Positions 8,385 through 17,730 are shown, counted from the first letter of the stretch. The stretch is 64,000 bases of DNA from JAABVD01 sp965204545 (GCA_965204545.1 CBDBFA010000003.1:1736001-1800000), one strand, 5' to 3'. The notes: generated by a model not told the origin, from the sequence alone. Numbers and translations: made by a program.

Positions 8385-9583
8385 TGAACCTCTTACGTCC
8401 ACAAGTACCCTATCGTTTCAGGCCGCCTCGGTACTCGCCCTGGTTCAAGCCGGTCGCTACCCTCATATCCAGGGTTTATCTCACCCGCAAGTTCAAGGTA
8501 AAGGATATCATAATCAGCGGCGCCGAAATGGTGGCCGATCTCGCGCGTAAGCGGCAACCGCTCCTGGTAACTCCCAATCATGCCGACCACGCCGATCCCA
8601 GCCTCATGTTGACGGTGGCCCGGCGCTACGGATTTACCTTCCATTTCATGGCGGCCAGGGAAGGATTTGAGAAAAATGCATTACAACGTTTTTTCCTGCA
8701 AAAGTCCGGGGCGTTTTCCGTAAATCGCGAAGGCGGCGACCTGGGAGCAATAAAAACCGCCATCCACATCCTCCGGAAGGGTGAATTTCCCCTGGTGATT
8801 TTTCCCGAAGGGGAAATTTATCATCACCACGAGGTGCTGGACGAGCTGAACGAAGGGGTAGCCCGAATACTTCTGCGAGCTACCGCAAAACTGCCCAAAA
8901 ACCGGAACAGTTACGTCGTCCCGACCGGAATTCGCATCAGGAACGGCCCGGATATCGCGAAAACCTTTTCCAAGCGCTTGGACCGCCTGGAATCCTATAT
9001 CACCTGGAAACCCAAATCCGGACTGAATCCGGTCGAACGCATTTACCGCCTGGGTTCGGCCCTGCTTTCCATAAAGGAGGAGGAGTTTCTGGGACGGGCC
9101 CGGCAGGGTAACCTGATCGAGCGGATTCAAGGTCTCCGGACCAGCCTGGTGGAATCCATCGAATCCACCTATGACTTATGCAACACCGATTTGAGCATGC
9201 CCACGCGCATAAAGGTCCTGAGGGCAAAGATCCGCAAGGAACTCACCGGTCAAACGACTCCGTTGGATCCCCGACGCGAAGCGGAACTCTACGATCGCCT
9301 GGACCGCATTTTTGTAGCCCAACAACTCTACAGCTATCCCGGGCGATACCTCAAACAGAACCCGACGCATGACCGCATTGCCGAGACCCTTTTCAAACTC
9401 GAGGAGGACGTCTTGAATTCCGATAAATATTACGGACCCCGCACCGCGGAAATCAAATTCGATACCCCCATAGACGTTCGGCAATTCCTTCAAGAACGAT
9501 CTCTGAGCCCAAAAACGGGCGGTCCCGCTTTGACCGAGAGGATTGGAAACCGCTTGCAAGGGGTATTGAAGGAGTTCGAGTAA
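8384..9583 (+). CDS. Lysophospholipid acyltransferase (PlsC family)
   Basis: The 399-residue product has a PlsC-type acyltransferase core. The catalytic HX4D motif is 'NHADHADPSL' and the acyl-acceptor motif is 'FPEGEIYHHHE'. After the catalytic domain comes an alpha-helical region of about 200 residues that I do not recognise. Start is GTG at 8384, overlapping the upstream TAG stop (TAGTG), which implies translational coupling with the MFS-acyltransferase fusion. The likely role is acylation of a glycerophospholipid or related membrane lipid at the inner membrane. The acceptor cannot be deduced. Confidence 0.85.
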   Translation: MNLLRPQVPYRFRPPRYSPWFKPVATLISRVYLTRKFKVKDIIISGAEMVADLARKRQPLLVTPNHADHADPSLMLTVARRYGFTFHFMAAREGFEKNALQRFFLQKSGAFSVNREGGDLGAIKTAIHILRKGEFPLVIFPEGEIYHHHEVLDELNEGVARILLRATAKLPKNRNSYVVPTGIRIRNGPDIAKTFSKRLDRLESYITWKPKSGLNPVERIYRLGSALLSIKEEEFLGRARQGNLIERIQGLRTSLVESIESTYDLCNTDLSMPTRIKVLRAKIRKELTGQTTPLDPRREAELYDRLDRIFVAQQLYSYPGRYLKQNPTHDRIAETLFKLEEDVLNSDKYYGPRTAEIKFDTPIDVRQFLQERSLSPKTGGPALTERIGNRLQGVLKEFE

Positions 9584-9972
9584 GCTGAAGGGGAAAGATC
9601 AAGAAAACACAATGGGGTTAGTCCTGGAGGGACTGTTGCCGAAAACCACATCTTTCGGAATGCTCCGTGTGCTTTTCCCGGATATGGCATTCCTGAGCAA
9701 TCGCGGGATAAACCCGCTCCTACAGCTTTACCTGTTGAAGGTTTGTAGGAGCGGCTTTACGCCGCGATTCTTCAATCTATTTTTCAAAAAACGAACGATT
9801 TGGGCAACAACTCCTGGATTTTCAACATGGGGACATCTCAAAAATCAAGGAACTGACCCCGACTGGCGTCCTTACCATATCCCTCTACGAACACGCTTAA
9901 CCAAGCGCCATTCAGGATTGACCCTTCCCACCGCGAAAATTCATTCTTCCCCAGTATGCCTTGGCGGCGTCC
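9584..9972. other. Non-coding stretch with inverted REP-like copy
   Basis: No gene is supported here. The stretch holds the second REP-like repeat (9629-9778) and otherwise unremarkable sequence before the small conserved gene at 9973. Confidence 0.6.
9629..9778 (-). repeat. REP-like interspersed repeat, copy 2 (inverted)
   Basis: The reverse complement aligns end to end with 322-470, including both REP hairpins (TCGCGGGATAAACCCGCTCC and GGAGCGGCTTTACGCCGCGA) and the flanking GGCAACA. Two copies about 9 kb apart in opposite orientation mark a dispersed, probably genome-wide element. Confidence 0.85.
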
Positions 9973-10287
9973 ATGCCACTTTCATTTCATCTCAACATGA
10001 GCCCGACACAATTTATCCAATCCATTTCCGATAACGACGCTCCGGATACGACCCTGTCCGCCAGCCTTCAAGCCCTTTGGTGGGACGCCAAGGGTGATTG
10101 GGACAAGGCGCACGATCTTTGTCAGAGCGCCGGCTCCATGGAAGGTGATTGGGTGCATGCCTACCTCCACCGCAAGGAAGGGGATTTGAGCAACGCGTCC
10201 TATTGGTACAACCGGGCTGGAAAACCCCGGCATAGAGGGACTTTGCAGGAGGAGTGGAAATCGCTCGCGATCACCTTCCTTTCCTGA
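9973..10287 (+). CDS. Small conserved hypothetical protein
   Basis: The product is about 104 residues from the ATG at 9973. The ATG at 9997 is a close alternative, giving an N-terminus of MSPTQFIQSI. The sequence 'ALWWDAKGDWDKAHDLCQ' followed by 'DWVHAYLHRKEGDLSNASYW' and 'EEWKSLA' matches a small soluble family of unknown function that I recognise from several Gram-negative lineages. It looks like a short helical repeat protein. Its closeness to the DUF1294 gene (7 bases) suggests co-transcription. Function is unknown. Confidence 0.8.
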   Translation: MPLSFHLNMSPTQFIQSISDNDAPDTTLSASLQALWWDAKGDWDKAHDLCQSAGSMEGDWVHAYLHRKEGDLSNASYWYNRAGKPRHRGTLQEEWKSLAITFLS

Positions 10288-10294
10288 CCTCGGC

Positions 10295-10573
10295 ATGTAT
10301 CGCCTGCTTTGGAGGGGTTACCTCATCATCAGCATCCTGACCTTGATGCTGTTCGGCTTGGACAAGTTCCTGGCCAAAGTCCAGTGGAAACGCATTCCCG
10401 AGCGTTGGTTCCACACCCTGGCCCTCCTGGGAGGATTCCCGGGCGGCTTCCTCGGCATTTGGCTGTTCGACCACAAATCGAAAAACCAGAAATTCCGCTA
10501 CGTCCTCATCGCCTCGCTCATCCTGCACGCCATCCTGTTGGTAGTCATCATCGCCCGCCTGAAATGGTTTTGA
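10295..10573 (+). CDS. DUF1294 family small membrane protein
   Basis: The 92-residue product has three hydrophobic segments and the DUF1294 signature. That is 'GLDKFLAKVQWKRIPERW', then 'LALLGGFPGGFLGIWLFDHKSK' and 'FRYVLIASLIL'. DUF1294 proteins are small inner-membrane proteins of unknown function, sometimes fused to cold-shock domains. It begins 7 bases after the preceding gene's stop, so the two are probably one transcript. Confidence 0.88.
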   Translation: MYRLLWRGYLIISILTLMLFGLDKFLAKVQWKRIPERWFHTLALLGGFPGGFLGIWLFDHKSKNQKFRYVLIASLILHAILLVVIIARLKWF

Positions 10574-10617
10574 ACCAGGGAATTCTCGATTGGGGGAAGA
10601 ATGAGGAATCAGGGATT

Positions 10618-10770
10618 AACCACAGAGGCCACAGAGGGGGGAAAAAAGGAAGAAGGAGTAGGGGCGACGCATGCGTCGCCCATTTGGTATGCCCATCTTA
10701 TTCGTGATCATGATCGTGATCGAATATCCCTGAGGAATGAGACCACGGATTTCACGGAGGAACATGGCCG
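10618..10770. repeat. Composite intergenic repeat, second cluster
   Basis: A CCACAGAGGCCACAGAGG unit (10618-10641), an imperfect GATCGT run (10703-10722) and an ACCACGGATTTCACGGA segment (about 10741) recur here between convergent genes. They match units seen after recQ and at the cyclase 3' end. Confidence 0.65.
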
Positions 10771-11316
10771 TCAGCCGGGTAGGATTTCCATAATCCAGGC
10801 CAGGCTCTGACCGCTCGGTTTGGCCAATTCATTGAACCTTCCATAATATTCGGGCTGACCGAACCCGGCCACCGGGTTCCGTGCAACGGCGTCTTGCTTG
10901 AGAGAGAAGAAGCAGAGGGGGGCGCTGGTGAATTCGATCTCGAATCGGTGCAAAAGCCCTCCCAGGGGTTCCCGGTCCTGTTCGATCAACTTCCTCTGTT
11001 GGGGTTCGAAACCCTGCAGGAGAATGGCGATCACCCCATACTCGACAATTTTTCCCCCTTCCACCGCACGCAAATAGACCTCGCGGATGTAGGTTCCCTT
11101 CCGGTTATTCTTTTGCAGCGCTTTCACCTGAAGGACGCTGCCATGAAATTCGGACAGGGTCGAAGTCATGTCGCCATCGTGACACAGGAGCTTTCGCTGG
11201 GGCTGGGGCATTTCCGCAGGCTCGATCAAACGAAAGGACTCCATGGACAAGGCGCAGTTGTTTTCGATGAATGCACGCAAATCCACGGGCATTTTCTGAA
11301 GAACAACTTCAACCAT
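10771..11316 (-). CDS. Chorismate-lyase-like (UbiC/UTRA-fold) protein
   Basis: The 181-residue product resembles UbiC-like chorismate lyases and their uncharacterised relatives. The pattern is 'KLLCHDGDMTSTLSEFHG', then 'TYIREVYLRAVEGGKIVEYGV', then 'LGGLLHRFEIEF'. Known chorismate lyases release 4-hydroxybenzoate and pyruvate from chorismate. The early Arg in 'YIREV' and the late Glu are compatible with this, but activity cannot be asserted. It starts 24 bases after the radical SAM gene and is the last gene of a ten-gene minus-strand run that includes an aromatic-acid-type ligase homologue. That is consistent with making or using a benzoate-like metabolite. Confidence 0.6.
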   Translation of the reverse strand: MVEVVLQKMPVDLRAFIENNCALSMESFRLIEPAEMPQPQRKLLCHDGDMTSTLSEFHGSVLQVKALQKNNRKGTYIREVYLRAVEGGKIVEYGVIAILLQGFEPQQRKLIEQDREPLGGLLHRFEIEFTSAPLCFFSLKQDAVARNPVAGFGQPEYYGRFNELAKPSGQSLAWIMEILPG

Positions 11317-11340
11317 GGCGCGGGCGCAGGGATAACCGGA

Positions 11341-12675
11341 TTAAACTATCCTGGAGGTGCGGTGCTCCCTCAGGAAGAATTGGTGCAGTATGCTATCCAC
11401 GCAAAGCAGGCCGTCACGGCTCAGTCGTATTTCATCGTCCTCAACCCTGAGAAAACCGTTCTCGGTCAGGTTGCGAAGTTGGGCGGCAAACCGAATACCA
11501 ACGTCCTGGCCGAACTTTTCCCGGAAGTAGGCCAAATCCACCCGGCCCAGTTTCATCTGTAGAATGAACTCCCGTATCATGCGTTCTTCAGCCGTAGTGC
11601 GGAAGGACCGCTTGATCGGCAGAACCCCTTTCCCGATTGCCTCCATGTAGGGGTCCATTTCGGTTAAATTTTGATAATGGACACCGGCCGCGTGGGAAAA
11701 TGAGGCTACACCCAGCCCGATCAAATCGGCTCCACGCCACAATTCGTCCCGGTAGATGAACTTTGTCCGTTCCGGGTTGAGCACCGCCGTATAACCGCTG
11801 GCAATGGTGTAACCGGCCCCTTCCAGGGCGGCAAACGCTTCCTTTACCCATCGCCGTTTGGTTTCCCAGTCCGCCACGGGTGCTTCCAGGGTGCCACTGG
11901 CGGCCATCTCCTTGTAGATCCCCGTGTTGTAGGGGATCTCCATCTGATATATCGTGACGCTGTCCGGTTCGAGTTCAATGGTTTGCTCGATGTTGCGTTG
12001 CCAGTTCTCCTCGGTCTCTTCCAGCATCCCGGCAATCAGATCGATATTGATTTGGTCGAACTGCTCCGCCCGGGCACGTTCGTAAGCCCGGAATACTTCT
12101 GGCGAGCGGTGGGCCCTTCCGTTGATCACAAGAATATGGTCGTCAAAGTTTTCCACTCCCAGGCTCAGGCGGGTCACGCCGATATCCCTGACTGCGGTCA
12201 ATTTGCCGGGTGTCAAGGTGCCGGGTTCACACTCGAAGGCCACTTCTTCAGCATGATCCCAGGACAGGAGGGTTTTCATCCGGTCCGTCAATTCCCTCAG
12301 TTGCCTGACCGAGAGATACGACGGCGTTCCGCCGCCAAAGTAGACGAAGTGGGGTTTGCGCCCCCGGATCAGCGGCCGTTCCGCCATCGCCTTCAGTTCC
12401 GCAATGGTTGCATCCAGGTATTCCTTGATCTGCCTGGCGTTCTTATCGGTATAAACCCGAAAATAACAGAAGTGGCACCGCTTGCGGCAAAACGGTATGT
12501 GGTGGTAGAGCCCCAACTTGACTTCCGGGTCCGGCTCGGAGTTCAACGCCATCTCCGCTTCCACGTTCTGGCCCTCCGACCAGAAGGAAAAAGGCGGGTA
12601 ATTGGAAATAAAATAATTTCCTGCCAAGGTGGAGGTCTTGGCGGTTTTGGTCGTTTGCTGAGGATCGATTTCCAT
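11341..12675 (-). CDS. HemN/HemW-like radical SAM protein
   Basis: The 444-residue product has a radical SAM CX3CX2C cluster at Cys63, Cys67 and Cys70 (PFCRKRCHFCYF), the HemN-family 'GGGTPSYLSVRQL' SAM-binding segment and the C-terminal HemN-type domain ('GLGVASFSHAAG'). In HemN/HemW the motif is followed by a different aromatic region. The CYFRVYTD continuation here sets it apart from the haem enzymes, so I do not call it coproporphyrinogen oxidase. Placement between a PQQ lipoprotein and a chorismate-lyase-like protein suggests modification of a small molecule or cofactor. Confidence 0.7.
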   Translation of the reverse strand: MEIDPQQTTKTAKTSTLAGNYFISNYPPFSFWSEGQNVEAEMALNSEPDPEVKLGLYHHIPFCRKRCHFCYFRVYTDKNARQIKEYLDATIAELKAMAERPLIRGRKPHFVYFGGGTPSYLSVRQLRELTDRMKTLLSWDHAEEVAFECEPGTLTPGKLTAVRDIGVTRLSLGVENFDDHILVINGRAHRSPEVFRAYERARAEQFDQINIDLIAGMLEETEENWQRNIEQTIELEPDSVTIYQMEIPYNTGIYKEMAASGTLEAPVADWETKRRWVKEAFAALEGAGYTIASGYTAVLNPERTKFIYRDELWRGADLIGLGVASFSHAAGVHYQNLTEMDPYMEAIGKGVLPIKRSFRTTAEERMIREFILQMKLGRVDLAYFREKFGQDVGIRFAAQLRNLTENGFLRVEDDEIRLSRDGLLCVDSILHQFFLREHRTSRIV

Positions 12676-12715
12676 GGTGTCAGATGGTAATGGGTTATCC
12701 CTGCCCGGCTACCTT

Positions 12716-13894
12716 TTAGGAATCCCCAAGGGCAAAAACGGTTCCATCTTCTCCACTGATGACGATGTTTCCATAACCGAATGCGGCGGAGGCAGATAGT
12801 CCCTCACCGAGATCGAGCTTCCATATCTCTTCCCCACTGTCGAGTTTTAAGGCGTAAATGCGGCCATCTTCGGATCCGAAGACTACCGCGTCTTCAAAGA
12901 CGATGGGTGATCCTTCCACCCTGGCTCCGGTCCGGTATTTCCAGGCCGCCACCCCCGATGTCCAGTCGATGGCGTGGAGGTGCTTGTCCCTCGAACCTAT
13001 GAAGAGGAGATCCTCGCTCACCCCGGGAGAACTGTAAAAGGGCAGGTTCCTGTCTTCGTAAACCCAGGTTACCTTTCCCTGGGTGATGTCGATTCCCACT
13101 GTCTGGTTGGCATAATTCCCACAAAAGGCCATGGCGCCTATGGTCGCGATGGAATTGATTACCTGCGCCTCGGTCGGGATCATGCGGACCAATGAACCAT
13201 CCGCCAAATTTACTACGTGCAGTTGGGCGTCACACCCTCCAAATACCACGTATCGACCATCCACCACGGCGGGAGATCCGTTAATGAAGTCCTGCGTTTC
13301 ATATTCCCACACGACATTACCGGTTTCCGCATCCAGACAACGGGTGGCGCCATCGTAACCATTGACCAATACCCAGGCATCGCCGCTCTCCGGGTCATTT
13401 ACCAACACGGGGGATGCGCTGATCTTGTCATCCGTGCCATATTGCCAGATTTCGGTTCCGGAATCGGGGTCGAGGGCATAAAGCTTTCCGTCATTGGAAG
13501 GAAGAAAAAGAGCTTCTTCACTCACTGCCGGGGCCGCGGTAATGGAATCCTCGGTGGCAAATCTCCAAACCTGCTTCCCCGTCTCATAATCTATGGCAAA
13601 GAGAACGCCGTATTCATTACCCACGTAGACCCGATCGTGGGCGATGGCCGCTTCCGCGCTAACCATTTCCTCGGCATCAAAAGTCCATTTGAGGATTGGA
13701 TTCTTCGGAACGGCCGCCTGAATTCTTCCGCCCAGGTCCGGTCCGCCCCGAGTCATGGACCAAGTGGTCCGGTCCGCCTCCGACACCTCTTGCGCATCTT
13801 CCCCGGAAGCGATTTCCGTTTTACCGCAACCGGCTGACAGAATCAGACAAATCCCAATTAAACCCAGCGGGACTAATCCATTAAAATTCTCCAT
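12716..13894 (-). CDS. PQQ-type beta-propeller lipoprotein
   Basis: The 392-residue product begins with a lipoprotein signal peptide ending LSAGC (Cys23), so it is probably lipid-anchored. The rest is a beta-propeller with repeats such as 'DYETGKQVWRF', 'DPDSGTEIWQYG', 'DAETGNVVWEYE' and 'DWTSGVAAWKYR', of the BamB/PQQ type. It starts 11 bases after the Fe-dehydrogenase stop and is followed after 40 bases by the radical SAM gene, so it belongs to the long operon. It may present or sense a substrate of that system at the membrane. Confidence 0.85.
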   Translation of the reverse strand: MENFNGLVPLGLIGICLILSAGCGKTEIASGEDAQEVSEADRTTWSMTRGGPDLGGRIQAAVPKNPILKWTFDAEEMVSAEAAIAHDRVYVGNEYGVLFAIDYETGKQVWRFATEDSITAAPAVSEEALFLPSNDGKLYALDPDSGTEIWQYGTDDKISASPVLVNDPESGDAWVLVNGYDGATRCLDAETGNVVWEYETQDFINGSPAVVDGRYVVFGGCDAQLHVVNLADGSLVRMIPTEAQVINSIATIGAMAFCGNYANQTVGIDITQGKVTWVYEDRNLPFYSSPGVSEDLLFIGSRDKHLHAIDWTSGVAAWKYRTGARVEGSPIVFEDAVVFGSEDGRIYALKLDSGEEIWKLDLGEGLSASAAFGYGNIVISGEDGTVFALGDS

Positions 13895-13905
13895 GGCAAA
13901 TTGGT

Positions 13906-15054
13906 TCAGGCAGGTTCCAGCATGGCGAAGGCGGAGCGATACAGGTCGACAAAACCTTCCACTCCCAGAGGAATGGGATTAAACCGACCCGTCCACTGGG
14001 AGGCCGCGGACGAGGCCAGAATCCTTATCTCCGACTCATCGGCTGCAAACTCGGGCTGCTCCATCCTGCCAACCAGATCGGCCACCCAATCGAACAAAGT
14101 TTGAGAGCTGGTACCCATCTCATTGAGGATATCGGAGTAACGGGCATAAATCCGGGCCGCATCAGGGTCAGCCGCATTGAGGCGCATGACGTGAGGCAAC
14201 ATCAAGGCCACGGCTCTTCCGTGAATCACACCGTGCCGCGCTGTCAGAGGATTCGCGCAAGCATGGGCCGCGCCCAGCATGCTGTTTTCGATGGCTCGGC
14301 CACTCAAGGCGGCGCCCAACAACATATGGCCGCGATCATCGCCCTTGACCTGTCCATCGATGATATCGTCAATGGCCCGGGAAATGTGTCGAAAGGCTGC
14401 TTCCGCGTAAAGAGACGATAACTCGGTTCTGCGGGTGGTTACGGCCGATTCCAGGGCATGGGCCAGGGCATCGATACCGGTCTGAACGGCAACCTTCTGG
14501 GGTTGGGTATCCGAGATATCCGGATCGAGAATGGCGATTTTGGCCAGGGCCTTGGGGTCGCCACAGGCCATCTTCTCCCCGGTGTCATCCCGGCTGACCA
14601 GGGCGTAGGATTGGCATTCGCTTCCCGTGCCGGCGGTGGTGGGAATAGCAATGAGGGGAAGCATGCGCTTGTCGGCTTTGCCGTAGCCAAGGTAATCGCT
14701 CATCCTCCCCCCATTGGTGAGGAGAAAATTGCAGGCCTTGGCCGTGTCCAAACTGCTGCCGCCGCCGAGGGCCACGAAACAATCGAAGTCTGCTCTCCGG
14801 GCCATTTCACAGCACTCAGCCGCATTGGACTCGGCCGGATTTTCCTGAACGTCGTCGTATACCGAAACGAGAATGCCGTTGGCCTCCAACAAAGAGCGGG
14901 TCGTTTCCACGTGTCCGGCCCGGGCAATACCCTGGTCGGTAACCAATAGCACTGACGATACCCCCAACTCGTCCACGCAGGAGGGGAGTTCTCGCAATAC
15001 GCCATTGCCAAAAACCAGTTTGGGAGAGGGCCTGGATACAAAGGGATCGACCAT
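13906..15054 (-). CDS. Iron-containing alcohol dehydrogenase
   Basis: The 382-residue product is a full-length type III (Fe-dependent) alcohol dehydrogenase. It has the NAD-binding 'GGGSSLDTAK' motif, the 'PTTAGTGSE' segment, and metal-ligand regions 'GIDALAHALES' and 'HACANPLTARHGVIHG', followed by 'ALMLPHVMRLNA'. The family interconverts alcohols and aldehydes with NAD(P)H. It sits 88 bases downstream of the PaaK-like gene, which suggests sequential acid-activation and reduction or the reverse oxidation, but the substrate is not visible. The start at 15054 gives the usual N-terminus. Confidence 0.9.
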   Translation of the reverse strand: MVDPFVSRPSPKLVFGNGVLRELPSCVDELGVSSVLLVTDQGIARAGHVETTRSLLEANGILVSVYDDVQENPAESNAAECCEMARRADFDCFVALGGGSSLDTAKACNFLLTNGGRMSDYLGYGKADKRMLPLIAIPTTAGTGSECQSYALVSRDDTGEKMACGDPKALAKIAILDPDISDTQPQKVAVQTGIDALAHALESAVTTRRTELSSLYAEAAFRHISRAIDDIIDGQVKGDDRGHMLLGAALSGRAIENSMLGAAHACANPLTARHGVIHGRAVALMLPHVMRLNAADPDAARIYARYSDILNEMGTSSQTLFDWVADLVGRMEQPEFAADESEIRILASSAASQWTGRFNPIPLGVEGFVDLYRSAFAMLEPA

Positions 15055-15142
15055 CTTACTAAGTAGGCACGAAGGAAGGCATCACTTTTCTACGGCATGA
15101 CCCCGACCTGCTCGGGGAAGGGCCGCTGTTCAGGACTCTTCA

Positions 15143-16216
15143 TCAATAAACGCCTTCGATGACAGCCTTAGAACCCGAGCGGAAGGGACGCACGTCCCCG
15201 ACCCCGTCCCAGGCGAACTCATGGCATGGCTCACGTCGAATAGCTTCATCCCTTTCGAGGAATCGCGGCACGAAAAATTCCCGGGTCATGGTGGTCAATT
15301 CCACCCTTCCGTATTCCCCGTAGTCGACGAGTTGGTCGGGATTGTCCGGATCGACCACCCGCAGCACCGCCCGCGGTTGGGGGGCGTAATAAGTCAGGCT
15401 GTAGTTATCCTCCGGTTTCAACTTTCGGCTTATGGCGAGGCCCATGAGGGTATTGCCATAAGTCGGGGCGAAATTGATCTGCCCTTCCAGAACCTCCTCG
15501 CTGAGAAAACGCACGTATTGAGGGGTCATGGTGGTTCCGCCGGCAAAGCAGGCCTTCAAACCGGCTTTGACCAGAGACATCCGCTCAGCCAGGCTTTCCA
15601 ATAACTTGGGCGTGGTGAAGAGGCACTGGATGTTGCGGTGCCGTAGAATGACGGATGCCTGATCGATGACGTGCTCCTGATAGCGCCGGGCGGCATGGAC
15701 CTCTCCCCAGGATATGAGGCGCTTTACCCACCTCGGATCGAGATCGACAAAGTAACAGGCGCCGCCCCTGTAGTTGGCCAGATGTTCTATGGCCAAACGC
15801 AAACGACGGGGTCCCGTCGGGCCCACCATCAGCCAGTTCGCCCCCAAGGGGAAAAACGAATCCCCGTAATGATCGCTGAATTCTTCGTAGTCCTTTTTAT
15901 AATCGTCCCAACCGATGCGCTGTTTCGGCATCCCGGTTGTTCCACCCGTCTCAAAAACATTGTAGGGCCGGTCCCGGTAGAACCGGGGTATGAAACGCTC
16001 CGGCATTTCCTTGCGCAAGGTTTCGTCATCGAAGTGATCGAATTTCAGCATGTCGTTAAAGGTTTGAACCTCTTCGATGGGATTCCAGCCGGCGGATGCG
16101 ACCCAATCCAACCAATAGGGACAGCCCGTTTCAGCAGAAAAGTGCCAAACCATCATGGCTCTGGTATGCGCATCCAAAGTTTCCCGGGCCGATTCAATTT
16201 TGCCTTCGAGGCTCAT
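15143..16216 (-). CDS. PaaK/LuxE-like adenylate-forming enzyme
   Basis: The 357-residue product carries the ANL-superfamily A3 motif 'ETGGTTGMPK' (about residues 89-98), a later 'CFAGGTTMTPQ' segment and 'APTYGNTLMG' in the adenylate pocket region. It is shorter than phenylacetate-CoA ligases (about 430 residues) and ends near 'WDGVGDVRPFRSGSKAV' without the usual C-terminal swivelling domain. That makes it closer in size to LuxE acyl-protein synthetases. It probably adenylates a carboxylic acid. The start codon overlaps the symporter stop by 4 bases (ATGA), so the two are translationally coupled. Confidence 0.75.
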   Translation of the reverse strand: MSLEGKIESARETLDAHTRAMMVWHFSAETGCPYWLDWVASAGWNPIEEVQTFNDMLKFDHFDDETLRKEMPERFIPRFYRDRPYNVFETGGTTGMPKQRIGWDDYKKDYEEFSDHYGDSFFPLGANWLMVGPTGPRRLRLAIEHLANYRGGACYFVDLDPRWVKRLISWGEVHAARRYQEHVIDQASVILRHRNIQCLFTTPKLLESLAERMSLVKAGLKACFAGGTTMTPQYVRFLSEEVLEGQINFAPTYGNTLMGLAISRKLKPEDNYSLTYYAPQPRAVLRVVDPDNPDQLVDYGEYGRVELTTMTREFFVPRFLERDEAIRREPCHEFAWDGVGDVRPFRSGSKAVIEGVY

Positions 16217-17730
16217 ACCTTACTTGCGGGAAAAAATTTTACCAGTGTTTGACGGGAGGGCACCTGGGTCATCAGCGATACGGTGATCAAAGCCAAGGCA
16301 CAGGCGGCAAACATGAAAACGACCGGCATCATGCCCCCCACCAGGTAAGAGGTGTTGGCCCCGTAGTCCGAGGCGCGAAAAAGGAGAAACCATACCACCG
16401 CGGTTGCCACCACCGCGGCGTAGGCTCCCGCCTTGGTGGCGCGCTTCCAGTAAATGGCGGCGAAGACGAGAGGGAAAAGACTGGCGTATCCGCTAAAACA
16501 CCAAATGCCCAGGGTAAAAACCTGCCGGGGCTCGGCCAGGCTGAAAAGGAAAGTTACCAAAACGATGAACGATATGAACCCACGGGCCAACCACACCATG
16601 GCCTTGTCCGAAAAGCGGTCCTTGCCCATCAAATGGACCACGATATCCCGTGTGAACATGGTTCCCACCGATACGAACTGGGAATCCAGAGACGACATGA
16701 TGGCTGCCAATATTCCGGCCGTGACCAATCCGGAAATTATTGGAGTCGTCAACTTTCCCACTGCAATGCCCAGAACCGCGTTTGGGCTGGCCGCTTCCGG
16801 AATTATGCGCGCTTCCGTCCCCGGCATCAGGGCTCCAGTCATCCAAAAACCGATCAGGATACAGGGAATCCAGGTGATCATGATGCTGACGGGATGAGCC
16901 ACCAACATGAACTTGAAATTCCTGGAGGATTTCGAAGTGAGGCAATTCTGAAACAGGTGGGGAAACATGGCGACTGAGAGGGGTATCAGGCAATAGGTCA
17001 GAAACTGGAGTTCTGAAATATTACCCGCCCGTACAGCCTTGCCGGGATCACCCATTTGGGAGGCGGCGGAAAGCCCGCCCAGTTGTACTGAAATAAGGAT
17101 GAAAGCCAAAAGGCCCATCAACATGAAAACCAGGGTTTGAAAGGTATTGGCCCAGGCCGCGCTGCGGACTCCACCCATGAAGATGTAGGACAATACCACT
17201 GCTGATATCACGGCTGAGGTCAGAGCGGGTGGAATGGCGCCACCGGTGGAAGCAAAGGCATTCGGGAATGCCCCACGGGTCACTCCGCTCAGCACTGTTC
17301 CCGCGCCCAGAAGGCCCACCAACAAATAGGGAATCAATAATCCAACCAATATGGGAAATAACAAATAACCCAAGCCGCGGCTTTCGAAACGGTCGCGGAA
17401 AAATTCGATCTGGGTCATGTAACCGTGTTTTTTGCCCAAGGCCCATAACCGAAGTCCAATCAGGAAAAAGCATGCCGAATGAATCAGAGCGGAGGCGGAG
17501 GCGATCTTGCCATAGGTGCCGACACCCACCCGGTAGGATTCACCCGTACTGCCGACCATGGCAAACGCGGTCATGGTGGTTCCGAATACCGTCATGAACA
17601 ATACGAACGGGCCCATGGAACGGCTCGCCACAAAATAATCCGAGGGACTGCCGCGGAAGAAACGATTGCTGACCACGCCCAGAATGATCAGCAAACCCAG
17701 GTAGAAACAGACGATTATGACGGGTGTCAT
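16213..17730 (-). CDS. Sodium:solute symporter (SSS family)
   Basis: The 505-residue inner-membrane protein has about 13 hydrophobic segments and SSS-family features, including 'RFFRGSPSDYFVASRSMGP', 'FGTTMTAFAMVG' and 'AAIMSSLDSQFVSVGTMF' (the Na+ site helix). Members import sugars, amino acids or organic acids with sodium. Overlap by 4 bases with the small membrane gene upstream and the PaaK-like gene downstream suggests uptake of the acid or alcohol handled by the neighbouring enzymes. Confidence 0.9.
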   Translation of the reverse strand: MTPVIIVCFYLGLLIILGVVSNRFFRGSPSDYFVASRSMGPFVLFMTVFGTTMTAFAMVGSTGESYRVGVGTYGKIASASALIHSACFFLIGLRLWALGKKHGYMTQIEFFRDRFESRGLGYLLFPILVGLLIPYLLVGLLGAGTVLSGVTRGAFPNAFASTGGAIPPALTSAVISAVVLSYIFMGGVRSAAWANTFQTLVFMLMGLLAFILISVQLGGLSAASQMGDPGKAVRAGNISELQFLTYCLIPLSVAMFPHLFQNCLTSKSSRNFKFMLVAHPVSIMITWIPCILIGFWMTGALMPGTEARIIPEAASPNAVLGIAVGKLTTPIISGLVTAGILAAIMSSLDSQFVSVGTMFTRDIVVHLMGKDRFSDKAMVWLARGFISFIVLVTFLFSLAEPRQVFTLGIWCFSGYASLFPLVFAAIYWKRATKAGAYAAVVATAVVWFLLFRASDYGANTSYLVGGMMPVVFMFAACALALITVSLMTQVPSRQTLVKFFPASKV

